This document shows positions 35,109 through 49,300 of a stretch of DNA of 64,000 bases, piece after piece. The stretch covers positions 682,001-746,000 of the forward strand of contig JAFEKR010000005.1 of the NCBI GenBank assembly GCA_019022495.1, given 5' to 3'. The notes beneath the pieces are model-generated. The model searched no databases, was not told where the DNA came from, and worked only from the letters and a program-made list of their open reading frames with translations. Numbering within the stretch: position 1 is the stretch's first letter; each line of letters opens with the position of its first letter. Both the position numbers and the translations under genes were made by a program. Source of the stretch: Epichloe hybrida (taxonomy: Eukaryota; Ascomycota; Sordariomycetes; Hypocreales; Clavicipitaceae).

Positions 35109-37540
35109 CTAATTAGTAGTTAACTTTATAACCACAGATAAGCTAGGTATTATAAGAAGAGATATTTCTACAGACACCACTACTACTACCCCTTATTATA
35201 CTATAATAGTTATTATAGTAAAGAGGCATAACTATATAAGTATACTAAAGGAAGAGACTAGAATTCTAATTATAGGCTTATTAGGCTTCTAAGGAATTAA
35301 TTTATTAACCCTTAGGCTAAGGGATATAACTTTATTATATCTATCTAGGATATTGTTATTAATTATTAATTTTATTATCTATTATAAGAAAACTAACTAA
35401 CTAACTAAATCTATTACTATAAGGCATTTATTTTAAACCTAACGTTAAATAACCTTAGCTAAGCTAGCTAATATACCTATAAATTCCCTTTAACACATTA
35501 CCTTCTAATAGACCTTTAATCTCTCCTTATAAGTATCTACTACTTATTTTCTACCCCCTTTACTCTTAGTGCTATTCGCCCTATGCTTATTAGTAAGAAA
35601 AAGAGAGATTATCTCTTTCTCTCCTTTTTATAAAAAATAGGAAGTAGTAATTCCTATTATTCCTTTATTACTTTTCTTACTATTTTCTAGTTACTTTTAG
35701 GCACTTCTATTACTTTCTTTATCTCTATTAATTTATTCTTATTACTACTTTTACTACTTTTACTGCTTTTTCTTCTATTTTTCTGCTTTTATAATCTTTA
35801 GATTTTATTAGAGTAGTAACACTCCTGAAATATAAAAGAAAAACCTTATAATAGCAATAAGCAAACACAGGAGCTTAATTAGTAGTAAAAATAATAAATT
35901 AGTAATATTCCTTTTATAGTTAAAGATAGCAAAGAAATCTAGACCTTCTATAAGAGCAAAGGCTACTAGTAATAGTAAGAATCTAACTATTACCCCTAAA
36001 AGACCTTAAGAGTATAAGTTATCCTTATATCTTTAATAGCTTACTTATAACTTCTCTAGTAATCAAAAAGAATCTATTAAGCTAGATCTAAAGACTACTA
36101 CATAGCTTAAGCTTAATAACTAGATTATAAGATTTATTAACCTTAGTAAGTATTAAGGTTAAAGAGTTAATAACCTATAGGAATTATTCTAAGAAGACTT
36201 TAAAGGCTAGTCTAAAGATACCTTTAAAAGGGCTATAAAGGAAGTTATTAGAGAATTATATAATTCTCTATAAGATTATAGTGTTCTTATTAAGCAAGGC
36301 CTAGGATATTTAATCCTAGTATCCCTTAAAGAAGTGCTTTATTAAACTTTAATACCTCTTTAGTTATAGAATAGATTATAAGAGAGACTATAATCTTCTA
36401 AACCCCTAGAGCCTTAATATTAATAGCCCTAATAACTTACCCTAGAAATTCACCTTCCCTAACCCTAAAGACTACATAAACCTTCATAAGAGCCCCTATA
36501 ATAATTACTATTAAATTAATAGCTTTATCCTAATAATTATTATTAATAATAACTAGGGGACTATTATTTATAATAAATTATACCTTTATAGTAATTTACC
36601 TCTGAAGATTAAATCATAAAGAAGATCTTAGAGCTTATAAAGATATATAAGGATAGTAACTACTATAGTAGGAAGCTATATAACTTCTTAACACTAAAGA
36701 TTACGCTCTTTAAAAACAAGTATAATAAAATTAACCTTTCTTAAATATATTATTAGAAGGCTTTCCTTATTATATTAATAAGTAATACTAAATAATACTT
36801 CCTTAATTACCTCTTTAGGAGTTACTATTCTTATAAAGAAATAATTACCTATATTTATTAACGCTTTAAGATAGAAAGTAACTAGTAATTCTATTACTAT
36901 AAATAAAGTAGTATAATATTAAAGACTATAATTAAGAAGAACCCTAATAAAAGTAAGCTTAATTACCTTAAGATTATATTATTAACCCTTAAGAAAATCC
37001 ATAGACGACTATACCCTACTAAAATAGTAAATACTAAGCTTTATAAATAGGCCTTAAATACTATAGCTAGTGTGCCTAAATATTAGATAGTAAATTATAT
37101 ACACTCCCTAGGCTTTAAAAGTCTTACTAGAGACCTCTATAAGGTAATTACTATTATAAAATTAAATAAGAGATTCTCCTAATACCTTTAGTACTAATAA
37201 GGAAACCCTCTAGAGGCTATATTTACTAATTATTAGTATAGATAGTAATTATCCCCCTATAGTCAAGGAAGCTATTATAGATAAAGCCCTAGGCTAAGCA
37301 CTAAGCACTACTTTATATATAGCAAGAGTAGCTACTAGTTTTCTAATTACTTTACTAAAGAATATTAAAAGGAAAAAAACTACTAGTAAGCTAGTAAAAT
37401 ATATTATATACCCCCTTTAGAGAAAAGATTCTAGGTATTTCTTACCTCCTATAAAGGGTAGGAAAATAATAAGCCTAATAAAGGCTTAGGTTAGAATTAG
37501 GAATTATATCTTTTAGCTTATATAAAGGCTAAAGATAATA
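35109..37540 (+). pseudogene. Copia E leader and gag
   Basis: The first 900 bp (35109-36000) are AT-rich leader and weakly readable sequence. Gag is recognisable by its knuckle at 37309-37350: KHYFIYSKSSYxFSNY. With Tyr reverted to Cys or His it becomes C-x2-C-x4-C-W-x-x-x-H, the same variant box as in Copia C. It is followed by KEYxKEKNY and a Lys/Asn-rich region. The capsid part (36030-37250) has numerous RIP stops, and a start cannot be assigned. Confidence 0.72.
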
Positions 37541-40500
37541 ATAATAATATAAAGAAGCTACTATTAATAGTATACCTAAGTATTATATAATTCTTCTACT
37601 CTAGATTATAGACTAACTATAATACTACTAATATTAATATCCTTATAACCCTAAATAATTAAGCCTTTAAATATACATTCCTTAGGTAAGAGCTCTATAA
37701 GCTATAAGAGTGTAATAAAGGCTTAATTTACTATATCTTTAAAGAATACTATTTTAAAGAGGTCTTTAGAGAGATTATACCTAATACTAGCGCTATAGGA
37801 AAGTTAACTATAGGAGAGGCATAAGTAAAAGCTTTATTAAGATTAATACCTTTATTAAAGGTAACCCCCTTATAAACCCTAAATTATTATATTTAGCGCT
37901 AGATTAGTAGTTATAAGAGAAATCCTTAATATACCTATAGAACTTAGAGAGCTTAAATTCTATATTCTTAATATAGCTACCCCCTTTCTTTTCTTAATTA
38001 CTAATATAAATAAGATATAAGTTAAGATTAATAACCTTACTAATATACTTATCTAAGGCAATAAGACTATACTTATTATATAATAATAAGGCTATCCTTA
38101 GTAGTTACTAGAGGCGAAAGAAACGGTTACCTTCTACCTTTTAGAAGGAGATATCTATTAATTATATTATTAACTTAGTTACCCTTCTATTTAATAACTT
38201 ATAAAGATCCTTTACTAAGCTAGTTATAAAGTTAAACACTAGGTAATTAAGGAATTAACTAAAGTCTACTACTATTACTAAATATATAGAAAGGCCCCTA
38301 GTTAATTTAAATTTATAATTAAAGATAACCACGAATTTAATTACAAGATTATCGTTAATATTATATAAATCAATAGCTAACTAGTGCTTTATATTATTAA
38401 TTTAGTAATATTATTCTAGGTAGCCTAATTCCTTAATCTAAGGAAGTAGAAGGCTTAAGATATCTAGGATGCTATCCGCGAATATTAGATTAATACTTAT
38501 CTTAGACCTTTAGAATAGATTATTTATAATGCTAGTAATAACTTTACTTTTACTAAGTTTAAGCATTATACTTAACTAATATTAATTAAGACTAATAAGA
38601 TACTAATTAAAGCTTATAATAGTATTAGAAAGGTTAAGAGATATTATAGACCTTTATGCTAAGCTTATAATATTATTATAGACTTAATTAGGATAGAACT
38701 TATGCTAGAGTAATGTCTTTAAATAGCTATTAAAGCTATTAATAACTCTATAGGCCTAAATAGTATTATCCTAACCCTACTAGTCTTTAGAGGCTACCTA
38801 TAAATAATAGATAAGTTACTACTAAGTATCTCTATTATTTAATATACTAAAGTAATTTATAAAGCCACTAATAAAGTCCGCTATTATCTAGCTTTATAGC
38901 AGGTCTATAATACCCTTAAAGCCTAGAATAGCCCTAATATAGTACTTATATATTAGCTACCCTTATAGGCTAATGTATATATATAAAAAGAGAAGGGTAG
39001 CTAGTATAGCCCTTATAAGCTACTTACTACTAATAAAGAGATATATATAGTTAATATACCCTATAGCCTAGTGAAGTTTTACTCTATAGTAGTAAAGCCT
39101 TACTATAAAGACTTATATATTATAAAAGGACTAGAGTAGTAAGAGATAAAGCCTAATAATATAAAGAAAGAAGTAACTATATAACTAACTACTACTACTA
39201 AAAGAGATCCCCTAATAGAAGAAAGCAAAGAGCTATAGGTACTAGCTAAGAGAAAATAAGGGAAACTAAGAAAGGCCCTTATAGTCTAATTTATAAGTAT
39301 AGAAAAGTCTAAAGAAAAGGCTTATAAAGCCTAGAAAGCCCTAAGGGGAAGCTATTAAGTAAAAGACTTATTACCTTACCTTAAAGGAATAAAAGTAAGG
39401 AAAAGAAAACCTTATAGCCCTAAGAAGAATATTAGCCTAATTTAGCTTTGTATACTTATAAATAAGGATTAGAAGGAGGCCTTTATTTAAGAAGCGATAG
39501 CTAGAGGGATACTAAATATAGTATTCCTTATAGTAAAGGAAAAGACTAATTAAAACCTTACTCTTTAACTTTACTAAGAAAGGAAGATTATAACCCTAGG
39601 AAAACCCTTTAAGTAATCTAATTAAGCTAAGATTAATACTTTATAAGCTTATAATATGTTTAAATTTATTAAGTATAACCTAGTAAAGCATAGAGGTTAT
39701 AGAATCTTTAATTCTTATATAGTTAGAGAGATTAAAGGCAAAGGAATAGACTTACTATACAAGAAATCCCACCTTATTATACAAGGCTATAATAACAAAG
39801 GAAAGGAATTTATCCTAACGTAATTACTAATGATTTAATAAGTAAGCTAATGACTTATCGTAGCTATTGCTTTATTATTAAGAAGAAGAGGCATTTACCT
39901 TTAGATTCGTGATATCACATAAGCCTACACTTAATTACATATAGTGCTAATAAGACTAATTATCATAAGATTACTAAAGTAGATTGTATATCTCTTTCTA
40001 GAAGGGACTGTAATTAAATTAATTAGACCTCTTTACGGGATTACAGAGGCTAGAACCTACTAGTAAGTAACGTACTTCTACTACCATAGGGATAACCTTA
40101 ATATAATAACCTTAACCTACAATCCCTGCTTATTAATTATAGCGCTAAATAATAAGAATCTCTTTAGTATTATTAGAATATAAACTAACGATACATTAGG
40201 CCTAAGTAATAATAACTGCTTCTAAAAAGAAAAGAAAGAGCTCTAGAAAGCTAATTTTATAGCTAAAGAAAAGCAATAATTAACTACTAAGAATCCCCTT
40301 ATCTTTAATAGTTATATCTTAACTTAGAACACTAATAATTTACTAATATTAACCTAGAAAGGCTAGAGTTAGAAGATTAAGGAAATTAATCCTTAATCCC
40401 TAATAGTAAAGCAAGACTACGTGGAATAATAAGCCTAAGGAAACTATATTATAACTATATATTAACTAGAAGCTTCCTATAACCTATTAATTATAGCTTA

Positions 40501-40719
40501 ATACTAAGAACTCTCTAAGGAAGATATTACACGCCTTAATAAACGCCTTAAGTAGTAGATTAAGAATTAATAATGTAAACTACAATATATTCCTTTAGTT
40601 CTTAAGGAGGCAAAGCTCTTTATATTTATAGATAGATTGCTTGCTAATAATAAGGATTTAAGCTTATAGATTAAATACGTGATTATAATTAGTAATAAGA
40701 TAATACAAGATAATAATAC
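37541..40719 (+). pseudogene. Copia E pol: protease, integrase, RT (truncated in RNase H)
   Basis: The integrase (38330-38900) reads INTYLRPLExIIYNASNNFTF, LIKAYNSIRKVKRYYRPL and IAIKAINNSIGLNSIILTLLVF, parallel to Copia C. RT (39590-40250) reads TLGKPFK, SHLIIxGYNNKGKEFILT, PLYGITEARTY and IxTNDT at 40175-40195 (intact family: QTDDT; first Asp mutated). RNase H begins (FIDRLLANNKDLSL) and is cut at 40719 by the B2 insertion. Between integrase and RT lies a long Lys/Glu-rich linker (39170-39420). It is dead through RIP and the insertion. Confidence 0.92.
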
Positions 40720-40921
40720 TGTGAGAACAAAGGGATAGCTAGGCAAGAGGTATAAGGGCGTTCGTATATTAACTAAAGCTTGCTAGGTCTAAGTGTGTTA
40801 TGCGTATAAGTCGCTAACTTATAGGTAGTAACTCGCTAGTGTTACGTGGACCTAGCCCTAGGGCGTAGTATACCTACCTAGTGGTATACTAGCGTGCTAG
40901 TATTATAAGTAAGGCCTTATA
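40720..40921 (-). repeat. 3' LTR of Gypsy B2
   Basis: The LTR is 202 bp. On the + strand it starts TGTGAGAACAAAGGG and ends AAGGCCTTATA. It carries about 11 extra bases and a changed stretch near 40863-40905 compared with B1. The outer left edge is clean. ATTACCCCCTTAC follows, GTAAGGGGGTAAT on the sense strand, the polypurine tract. Confidence 0.9.
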
Positions 40922-41154
40922 ATTACCCCCTTACTTCTAGCTAGGCTCCTAAATAGCTTTTAGTAAGTATTATATAGCTATTTACTAAGTAGTAGCTATA
41001 CTAAAATAATAATAAATAATATTAGTGTTTAAGTATAAATTTACCTATAACTCCCTATTATATTACTAACTTTTCCCTTTCTTATCTATAGTAAACTTTT
41101 CCCTAGATACTATTATATTATTAGTTACTATAACTTTACCTTTACTACTTACCT

Positions 41155-42150
41155 TATTATTAGAATAGAATTAGATAGGGAAAGCATTAAGAGTATTATT
41201 ATTATAGCTATCCCTAATATCTATTTAAGAGGATATTCCTATATATATTATCTATATATAGGTTATATAGACTTTAAGAAGAATTCTCTAGCTAAGTTTA
41301 ATATCCCTTAGATTAACTATTAATTCCCTAGCGCGCTAACTGCTATTATTAAAGGGAAATATTTAAAGCATTATATCTAGTATATTAAATATAGTAATAC
41401 TTATAAGATAGTAAGTATATTATATTCTCTACTCTTTTAGTCCCTAATTACCTATATCTCTCTAGGTAATACTAACTATATAAGAGGATTTTCTAGATTT
41501 TCTTACTACCCTTAATTAGATAAAAACTTTAATAAATACCCTAAGTAATTAGGACCCTAATAACCCTAATAATTATATATTTTCTAAGGTAACTTACTAC
41601 TATTTTAGTACCTATTATCTAAACCTAATTTTAGGGTTTAATTACGCTAATATAGCTTATTATATTTCCTTTAGTTTAACTAGGGCTACTAAGGTCTATT
41701 AGGTATATTTTATTATATATTCTCTAGACCTTTACTTACTCCCTAGGTAGGCTGCTTTAGCTATATATAATTAGTATATTATTTTGCACTAGTAACTTTT
41801 AGTTACTATATATCCTACCCCTACCCTAGGGATTATAAGTTATTACTCCTCCTTTACTACTTATTTACTAACTTTTATAGCTAAACTATATTATATATTA
41901 TAATTCCTAGAAGAGAAAAATAACTTTATAGCTATAATATTATAATCTAGAATTCATACCCTAGGGGGTAGTATAGCACTAGTTTTTCTAGGTAATAAAG
42001 GTAGTGGTTTAGGAGAATAAGAGTAAGGGCACTAAGTACCTCCTTTATAATAGTGTTATTTTAATATATAAGGGGGTAACTATAGAAGGGTTTCCTATAA
42101 GACTCCCCTTCTTATAGGTATCTTTTCTTTTATAATTTAGTAAATAGTCT
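41155..42150 (+). pseudogene. Antisense accessory ORF of Gypsy B (B2, diverged)
   Basis: This is the counterpart of the B1 antisense ORF. The + frame reads SYIYYLYIGYIDFKK (B1: SYIHCLYTSYANFKR). It then reads LKHYIxYIKYSNTYKIVS at 41363-41415 (B1: LKRCLxCNKHSNTCKIVS). Towards the end it reads NKSKGTKYLLYNSVILIY, then GVTIEGFPIRLPFL (B1: IEGFLVTLPTL). The protein-level match persists although the DNA around it is diverged, and most Cys have become Tyr as RIP predicts. This argues that the antisense product was under selection before the copies died. Confidence 0.62.
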
Positions 42151-42259
42151 AATAAGGGTTTTAATTAGAGTGTAATAGTAGCTAATAAGGCTAGGCCTTT
42201 TTTATAATTACCTTATCCCTTATTACTTATAACTTACTTATATCTTACTATGCTTTTTA

Positions 42260-44851
42260 CTTATTTTACTTTAATAAAAAGCTTAAATTATATATTAAGT
42301 GCCTTCTATATCTTCTAATACTACCTATTAATTATATTTACTTAGCTAGCCTTTCTATTTTACTAGGTATTTATTACCTTTATATATCTTCCTATAATCC
42401 CTAACTTCTTTAACTTTAAACTTATTATTATTATCTTTAAGGTCTAGTATTAGCATATCCTTATCTAGGGTGTCTTCCTAGTAATTCTATAGCTTTAATA
42501 AGCTAATATAAAATATATTATATAGTTAGCTATACTTATTAGGTAGTGCTAGTTAGTATGCTTATTTACCTATAGTATTAAGTATTTAAAATAGCCTAAT
42601 AAATCTTAGGTTTAGCTTCTATTTTATATCCTTAAGCCTAATATTCTTTACTAATAGTAGTACTAAGTCTTCTCTTTTTAAGGTTATTAGCTAATATCTC
42701 TAGTTATAGTACTTTACCTATACTTTAGTAACCCTTACTTAGTTATATACTAGTTTCTCCCTAACCTTATATAGCTTTTTAATATATATATAAGCCTCTA
42801 GAACCTCTCTCTTTATACTCTTACCCTTAAGAGTAAGGTAAAACTTAGGCAAATAGCCTATAAGAGTATAGTTAAGGGAGTAGCTTATTATCTTATTAAT
42901 AGTATTATTATATATAAATTAGGCTATTAGGAGTAGCTTTAGCTATAGTTATTACTTCTCTTTAATAAAATATTATAAGTAATACTTAAGTACCTAATTT
43001 ATTCTCTTTATTTACCTATTAGTTTAGGAGTAAAATACTATTAAAAGCCTTTACTTTATATATAACTAGTAATATACCTCTAACTAGAATTAGCTTATAA
43101 ATACTAACCCTCTATTAGATATAATACCCTCTAGCGCTCTAAATTATAGCTTAATCTCCTTATAAAATAACTTTACTAATTTAGCTATATTAATTATAGT
43201 CTTTATAGAAAGGAAGATAAAGTACTTAGTAAATTAGTCTATAATTACTAGGATTATGTTAGTTTCTTACTTACCTAGCTATACTAGTAGTAAATCTATA
43301 ATAAAGTCTATTAAAATCTTTACCTATAGTTACCTTAGTATTAGTAGTAATTTAAGGCTTCTATAGGGGTAATACTATCTTACTACTATATACTAGTATA
43401 CTTTATAGCTAGATATATAGTTTAAAATGGCTTTACTTATTACTAGCTACTAATAGTAATATTTTAGTAGCTCTAAAGTATATTTAGTCCTAAAGTAACT
43501 TACTAATAGATTATTATAGTATAGCTATAGAAGCTCCTATTATAAGATAGGCTTCTATAGAATAACTACCTAGTCTTTATATATTAGAAGGCCCCTTATA
43601 CTATATAACTATAAACTAGCTTTTCCTCTCCCTTTTACTTAGGAGTTAACCTTACCTCTATACTTTTATAAATCTAAATCTTAGTCCTATACCTTCTATA
43701 GTAATTATACTAATAGTTTATTTACTATAAATTAGTAAGGATTTAGTAATATAATAGCCCCCTAAATTACTTATACTATACTAATATCTTAAATATATAC
43801 TATCTTCTCCTTAAAATCACCCTTATTTAGCTAACTTATTACTAGATTTATAGTGGCTAAATGGCCTTTTACCTAGGCTACTCTTACCTTAGTAAGTTCT
43901 AAGACTAGTATTATACTATAACTTCTTTAATATATTAGTACTTTTTCTTTTACTATATAGATATTTACTATCTTTCTTTAAAGCTCTAGTAGGAGCGCCT
44001 TATTTAATATAGGTTTACCCTTATAATTAGACTTTCTTAATAGTATATCTATAGGGTTACTCTTCCTTAGTTTATACTTAATTATAAAATAAAAAAGGTA
44101 GAGAAATATATACTATTATACCTATCTTCTATTTAGCTTCTATTACCTTATAAAGGTCTATAGGTTATAATAGTCTAATAGGACCTCTATAAGTATCTTT
44201 ACACCTTTAATATAATATTACTAGTATTTAAATAACTTTACTATAGTAAGTAGCTCTTAATTAGCTATACTATAGTTATATTTAGTATTTATAAACTTCC
44301 TTAACTAAAAGGCTACTAGATACTAATAGCCCTTATTATCTTACTAAGATAGGATTCCTACTATTACGAAAATTAAGGTATTTATCTTAATACACACTAC
44401 CTAACTTAGGTTATAGTATTAGAGTAAAGGCGCTTGCTAAAAGGTATCTTTTAGCTAGTTAAATACTAACCGCTTCTTTTCTTTAAATATAAACCTCCTA
44501 GTCTAGATGCTATTTTAACTACCCTTTATTAACACATAAAGAGGTGCTATAATCCTAGAGTATTTATAGATAAACTATTAGTAGAAGTTATAGAACCTAA
44601 GAAATAACTATATATCCTTAAAACTTATTAGCTTCTTCTATTCTCTAATTATATTAACCTAGTGAGTATTTATTAATATCCTATTAATAGAGAGGATAAA
44701 CCCTAGGAATTTTACTAATTCCTTACAGAAAGAGCACTTAGAGGGTTTTATATATAACTTCGCTAACCTTATGTATTTAAGGACTTGCTTAATGTGTTTA
44801 GTGTGCTTCTCCTTTGTCTTAGAGAAGATTAAGATATTATTTAAATATACT
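42260..44851 (-). pseudogene. Gypsy B2 pol: RT (partial), RNase H, integrase, chromodomain
   Basis: This is collinear with B1: chromodomain near 42300-42380, integrase near 42900-43750, RNase H near 44090-44450 and the downstream part of RT up to the YLDN motif, where element F is inserted (44851). Read on the minus strand the same motifs appear but with more RIP stops than in B1. Here the RNase H region is continuous, whereas in B1 it is split by A2 and in B3 by the A solo LTR. Confidence 0.88.
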
Positions 44852-44852
44852 T

Positions 44853-45306
44853 TGTTAAGCGGAAAACAACACCCTAAAAGACACGATGCTAGCCCACGAT
44901 CGCGAGTAGCTCTAGAGCCTACACATAACAGAGGGGTTAATTAACTTAATGGTATTAATCACAACAATAGCAAGGACTATCTTATTATGCAGAGATATCC
45001 AAGATTAAATAGTCTATTAGATTAGAAGTAATATCTTAAATAAATAAGGGAAGGTATTTTCTTAATTTATCTTATAGTAAATATAGGTATAATCTTAGGT
45101 AAAGCAAACTTAGGGTAATCTTAAGAATCTTGTAGGGTGTGTAGATTACTATTAAAGAGTCTGTCTATAAGTAGTCCCTTTATAAATTAAATAATCCTAT
45201 TACCTAGATAACTAATATTATTATCCCTTATTATAATACTTCTATCCCTAAACCCTAGCACTTGTTATTGTGATTATGTTTTTAGGCGCGTATCTTATAG
45301 CATATA
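44853..45306 (-). repeat. 3' LTR of Gypsy F
   Basis: The LTR is 454 bp. On the + strand it starts TGTTAAGCGGAAAACAAC (clean) and ends ATAGCATATA (mutated; the other LTR has ACGGCACACA). The adjacent ATACCTCCCT (45307-45316) is AGGGAGGTAT on the sense strand, a polypurine tract that fixes this boundary. Confidence 0.92.
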
Positions 45307-46387
45307 ATACCTCCCTAGGTATACACTAGTTACCCCTAACTAGTTATATATACTAAAACCTAAAAGCACCTTATAAGTGTAGTTAGTAACTAATCTTATA
45401 TAAAAAGGGTAGAGGAACTATTTAATTTATTATATATAAACCTAAGCTAATTAATCTTATATAGCTAAATCTTATATAGTAGGAAATAGGAGTATTAAGG
45501 TAAGTAAAAAAGAAAACTAAAAGGATAAAAAGGTAAAAAGAGTAAAGATATAAGGAAGAAAGGAAAAAAAAAAAGAAAATTATATAAAGTAAAGAGAGAA
45601 AAAGAGAAGGTAAATAAGACCTCCCTAACTAGAGACCTAAATTCCTTATTTCTTAAGAGAGCTTTAGTATCTTTAGTGTTCGCAAGCATATAGTAAGTAA
45701 TATTAGCAATAAGCTATAGATAGTAAAGCGCTTTATATCCTACTATACTACTATTTTTTCTTAGGTTTCACGTTAATTAAATAATCCTTAGGCACGCTTC
45801 TTCTCCTATTAGCAGGCTTTAATAATCTTAGCCTATATTCCACGAGGGACTAGGCTAGGTAGTACCACAGATGCGTATATAAATAATATTAGTAAATACA
45901 TAATGATTTTTCTTTATACTACTCTCTATACCCTAAGGAAAGGAAGGAGATTAATTATTATAGCTTATTCTATATCTCTAAGTGGTTATTAAATTATCTT
46001 TTCTTCTGCTTACTTAGCTAAGGTTCTATAGCTATACACTTACTCTTATCTAATAACTCTATAGATCTATAGCAACCTTAGCTAGTCTTCTATATCTAAT
46101 CATAGTAGCTTACTTATTATTACTTGCTATTTTCAGAGAGCTTATTTAGTAGTATTAGATATTTAATCTTATCTTCCTTATTAAAGTGCTTTAAGCTTTA
46201 AAGCTAAGGACGCTAGCATTGCTTCTTATTTAATAACAAATAATAACACTAATAAAGATACTTATAATAAATAATAACTTCCCCTTCTACTTAATCTTAG
46301 CTCCTCTAGTTTAACTAGGGGTAAAACTTCTCTAGTGTCTTACTATATTTATCTTTCCTAATTATATAGTATTTCTTATATACTAAT
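45307..46387. other. Gypsy F tail, LTR-proximal part
   Basis: This is 1.1 kb of AT-rich sequence with no domain. A 64-codon minus-strand open frame at 45495-45689 is a low-complexity Phe/Leu run read from an A-rich purine tract and is not taken as a gene. The rest shows nothing clear. Confidence 0.55.
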
Positions 46388-49300
46388 ATGAAAGACTTTA
46401 AGGTTACTAGTAAAGACATAAGCTATAGGTTACTAGAAATCCTAAACACAAAGCTTATTATGCTTTACTATATTAGTATACTATTTAATTAGATAACTCT
46501 TATTAGTAACTTAAAGCTTCTAAGGCATAAGTGTAATACTAATAGGGAGTCCTTTACTAACTATCTAGGTTACAAAGCAAGGCATTAAGCATTTTGCTAT
46601 GTGTTATATTAAGTATTAGAGGTTAAAGTCCTTCTAGTATAATAATTCCCTTAGTAATTAATCTCCTATTCTAAGTTTATTTACAGCTATATCTTACAAA
46701 ACTCTTATAGTTCTTTTAAGTGCTTTTATATAGCTATACTTTAGGTCTAGGATATTATTAGTTACTATCTAGTCTTTAAGGTATAGTTTAAAGTATTAGT
46801 TAATAGTTAAGTCTCCTCTAAAAGTACGTAGTTATTTAAACTTAATATTATACTTATTTAGTGTATTTTAATCTTCTAATAGCAGATTAATTACTTAGTA
46901 ACTAACCTAACAGCGGATTATCTAGAGAAGGAACCCTAGGTATACATACCCACATTCCTAGTTTCCTTTCTGCTCTGTTACTAGGACTATAATTACTTTA
47001 AAATTAGAGGGGTAATTCATAAGCTACATAATCTACCCCTATCTATATACGAAGTTAGTAAACCAAGTTATTCATCCCTTATCTATACTATTAAAATAGT
47101 ATAGATATCCTTATTTCCTATTAAACATAAAAGTAGTCTAATAGTTTGTAAAGAAAGTAAATCCTATAATAAGGCATTAATTACTTATATATAAGTGGAG
47201 GTTAATAGGGTTATAACTATAGCTATACTTAATATTAATAGGCTAATAGGTAGTATAGAGTCTTCTAGCTTTTAAACTAATTAATTATCGTAATATATCC
47301 ATATTAAAATCTTTTATCTTACTAACTTTGAATATTTAGGGTAGTACTACTACTATTACTTTAAGCCTACGCTCTATAATCCTCCCTATTGCTATTAGCT
47401 TAAACTAGTTAAGCTAGTCTTTACTTAGAGTCTTATAAGCCTTTCTTAGGAATTTATAAATATCTATTAAATAACTACACTATTATATATTTATCCATCC
47501 TAGCCTAATTAGTATTACTAGGTTAAAATCGTCACTATCCTAGTAAACTTTAAATCTTAGTAAAGGCTATAGCTAGTCTCTTTGCAAATAAAATAGAGGT
47601 AGCTACTACCTATAGAGATCAACTAAATTAATTTCTATAGTACCTTCCTTAATTCCTCTAAAGAAGGGGCTTTCTAATCTATATATTAAAACATAAATAT
47701 AGTATATAATAAGGCACCTACTATAAGGAAAGTAAGTAATAGTGTTACTATTCACTTTAGTGTAATTACCCTTATTCATAATAGACTCCCTATACTATTC
47801 TATTTTACTAGGCAAGATTAAAAGGTTCTAGGATAGATAGAATACCTATTATAGTAGGAAAGGATATAGTAACTACCTATTAGATTTTTAAATTAGTATA
47901 GTTAGAAAGGATTTTAGAAATAAGGGTAGTATAAGTAAAAACTTTAAAGGTTAAGAGAATATATACTTATATAAGAAGTAAGTTAGATTAAGTAGTTCCT
48001 ATAGCCCTAATCCTATTCTTATAGTCTTTATTAATTTTAAAAGTAGTTATTAGCAGCTATTACTAGTTACCTCCTCCTTTCTCTTTATTAGCTACTAGCA
48101 TCTATTACAAGGTATCTATCTATAGAGATTAAGTAATTACTATGATTTAGACCTTACTATTATGAATTACTTATAGGTAGCTTACTTGCTTATTAGGTGC
48201 TAATGCCTATTATATATAGCATCCTATAGTTTAAGGCTCTTCTAACCCTTTTTCTTTTCTCTTTTTTATGCTCCTTAACTTATTACTCTTTATATTATTA
48301 CCCTAATTAATTAATTATAGCTAAATCTCTTAATAAAAACCATTAAAAACTTCCTAATATTACTACTATTATAAGGGCAAGCGTCCTAGAAGTTAAGCTT
48401 TTAGTAATAAAGACTATAGACTAGTCTAACTATACTAAGTTCTTTCCTTTATTTATTAGTAAAGACTATATAAGTGTTCTAAAGATTATTTAATCTTATA
48501 TTTAGGCTAATACTAATAACTTCTGTTTTATAGTATAAGTTCCTTTTTACCTTCTAGGTTCAGGGTAGGATTAATATTAGTAATAGTAGTGTTCCTTTAT
48601 ATATAGAGATTACTCTCTAACCTTCTAAAAATTCCCTAGAAGGGGCTCCTCCCTATCTAATTACTACTATAAAGAGAACTAAATTACTAAAGGATTTTAT
48701 AAGAAGCTATACTAAAGTAAATAGTATCTTAGCCCTTACTATTAAAAATAAATATTATTACTTAGTCCTTATTCCTACTAAGATAGCTTATCCTAATAGG
48801 TACTTCTTACATGCTCTTTTATAGTATCCTAAGCATTATTATGCTTTACTAGTGTCTATATTTAGCAGATTAAATAGTATTTTCTATACTAACTACTTAA
48901 ACTTATATATATAGCATATTACCTTCTTTAGTAAGCATATATACTTCCCTTTCTATAACTATATCTTGCTTTCTAGGGTTAGTAAAGGTATATATAGTAA
49001 TTATATCTAGAATAGGTCTTATATAGCTAGCTATAAATAGCGCTTTACTTCTAGGTATTACCTTTAGTCTTCCTAAGAGAGAGCTCTTATACCTTTCTTA
49101 GGAAAAGAGTAGTTTACTAAAGTAATAAAAACCCTTTTACTTAATCTAAACACTATTAATTCTAATAACTCTCCTTACTTAGTAGTAAATATACCTCCTC
49201 CTTTCCTAAATTATTTATAAATAATAGAGAAAATCAGAGAAAATAAATTTAGTCTATAGTATAGGATTTTAGGGAAATAAAAGAAAAGAGAAAAAGGATA

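Larger units (their letters stand above)
34848..40719 (+). mobile_element. Copia element E, left part (interrupted by B2)
   Basis: This is a Ty1/Copia element inserted into the G gag. Only the left LTR and coding region up to RNase H are in the window. It is cut at 40719 by B2 and would resume beyond the right edge. Its coding sequence is related to Copia C (same primer-binding start CTAATTAGTA, similar integrase and RT motifs) but clearly diverged, with a different LTR. Confidence 0.88.

Noticed and set aside
45495..45689. 64-codon minus-strand frame
   Set aside because: Phe/Leu/Ser low-complexity product of an A/G-rich tract. No support as a gene.
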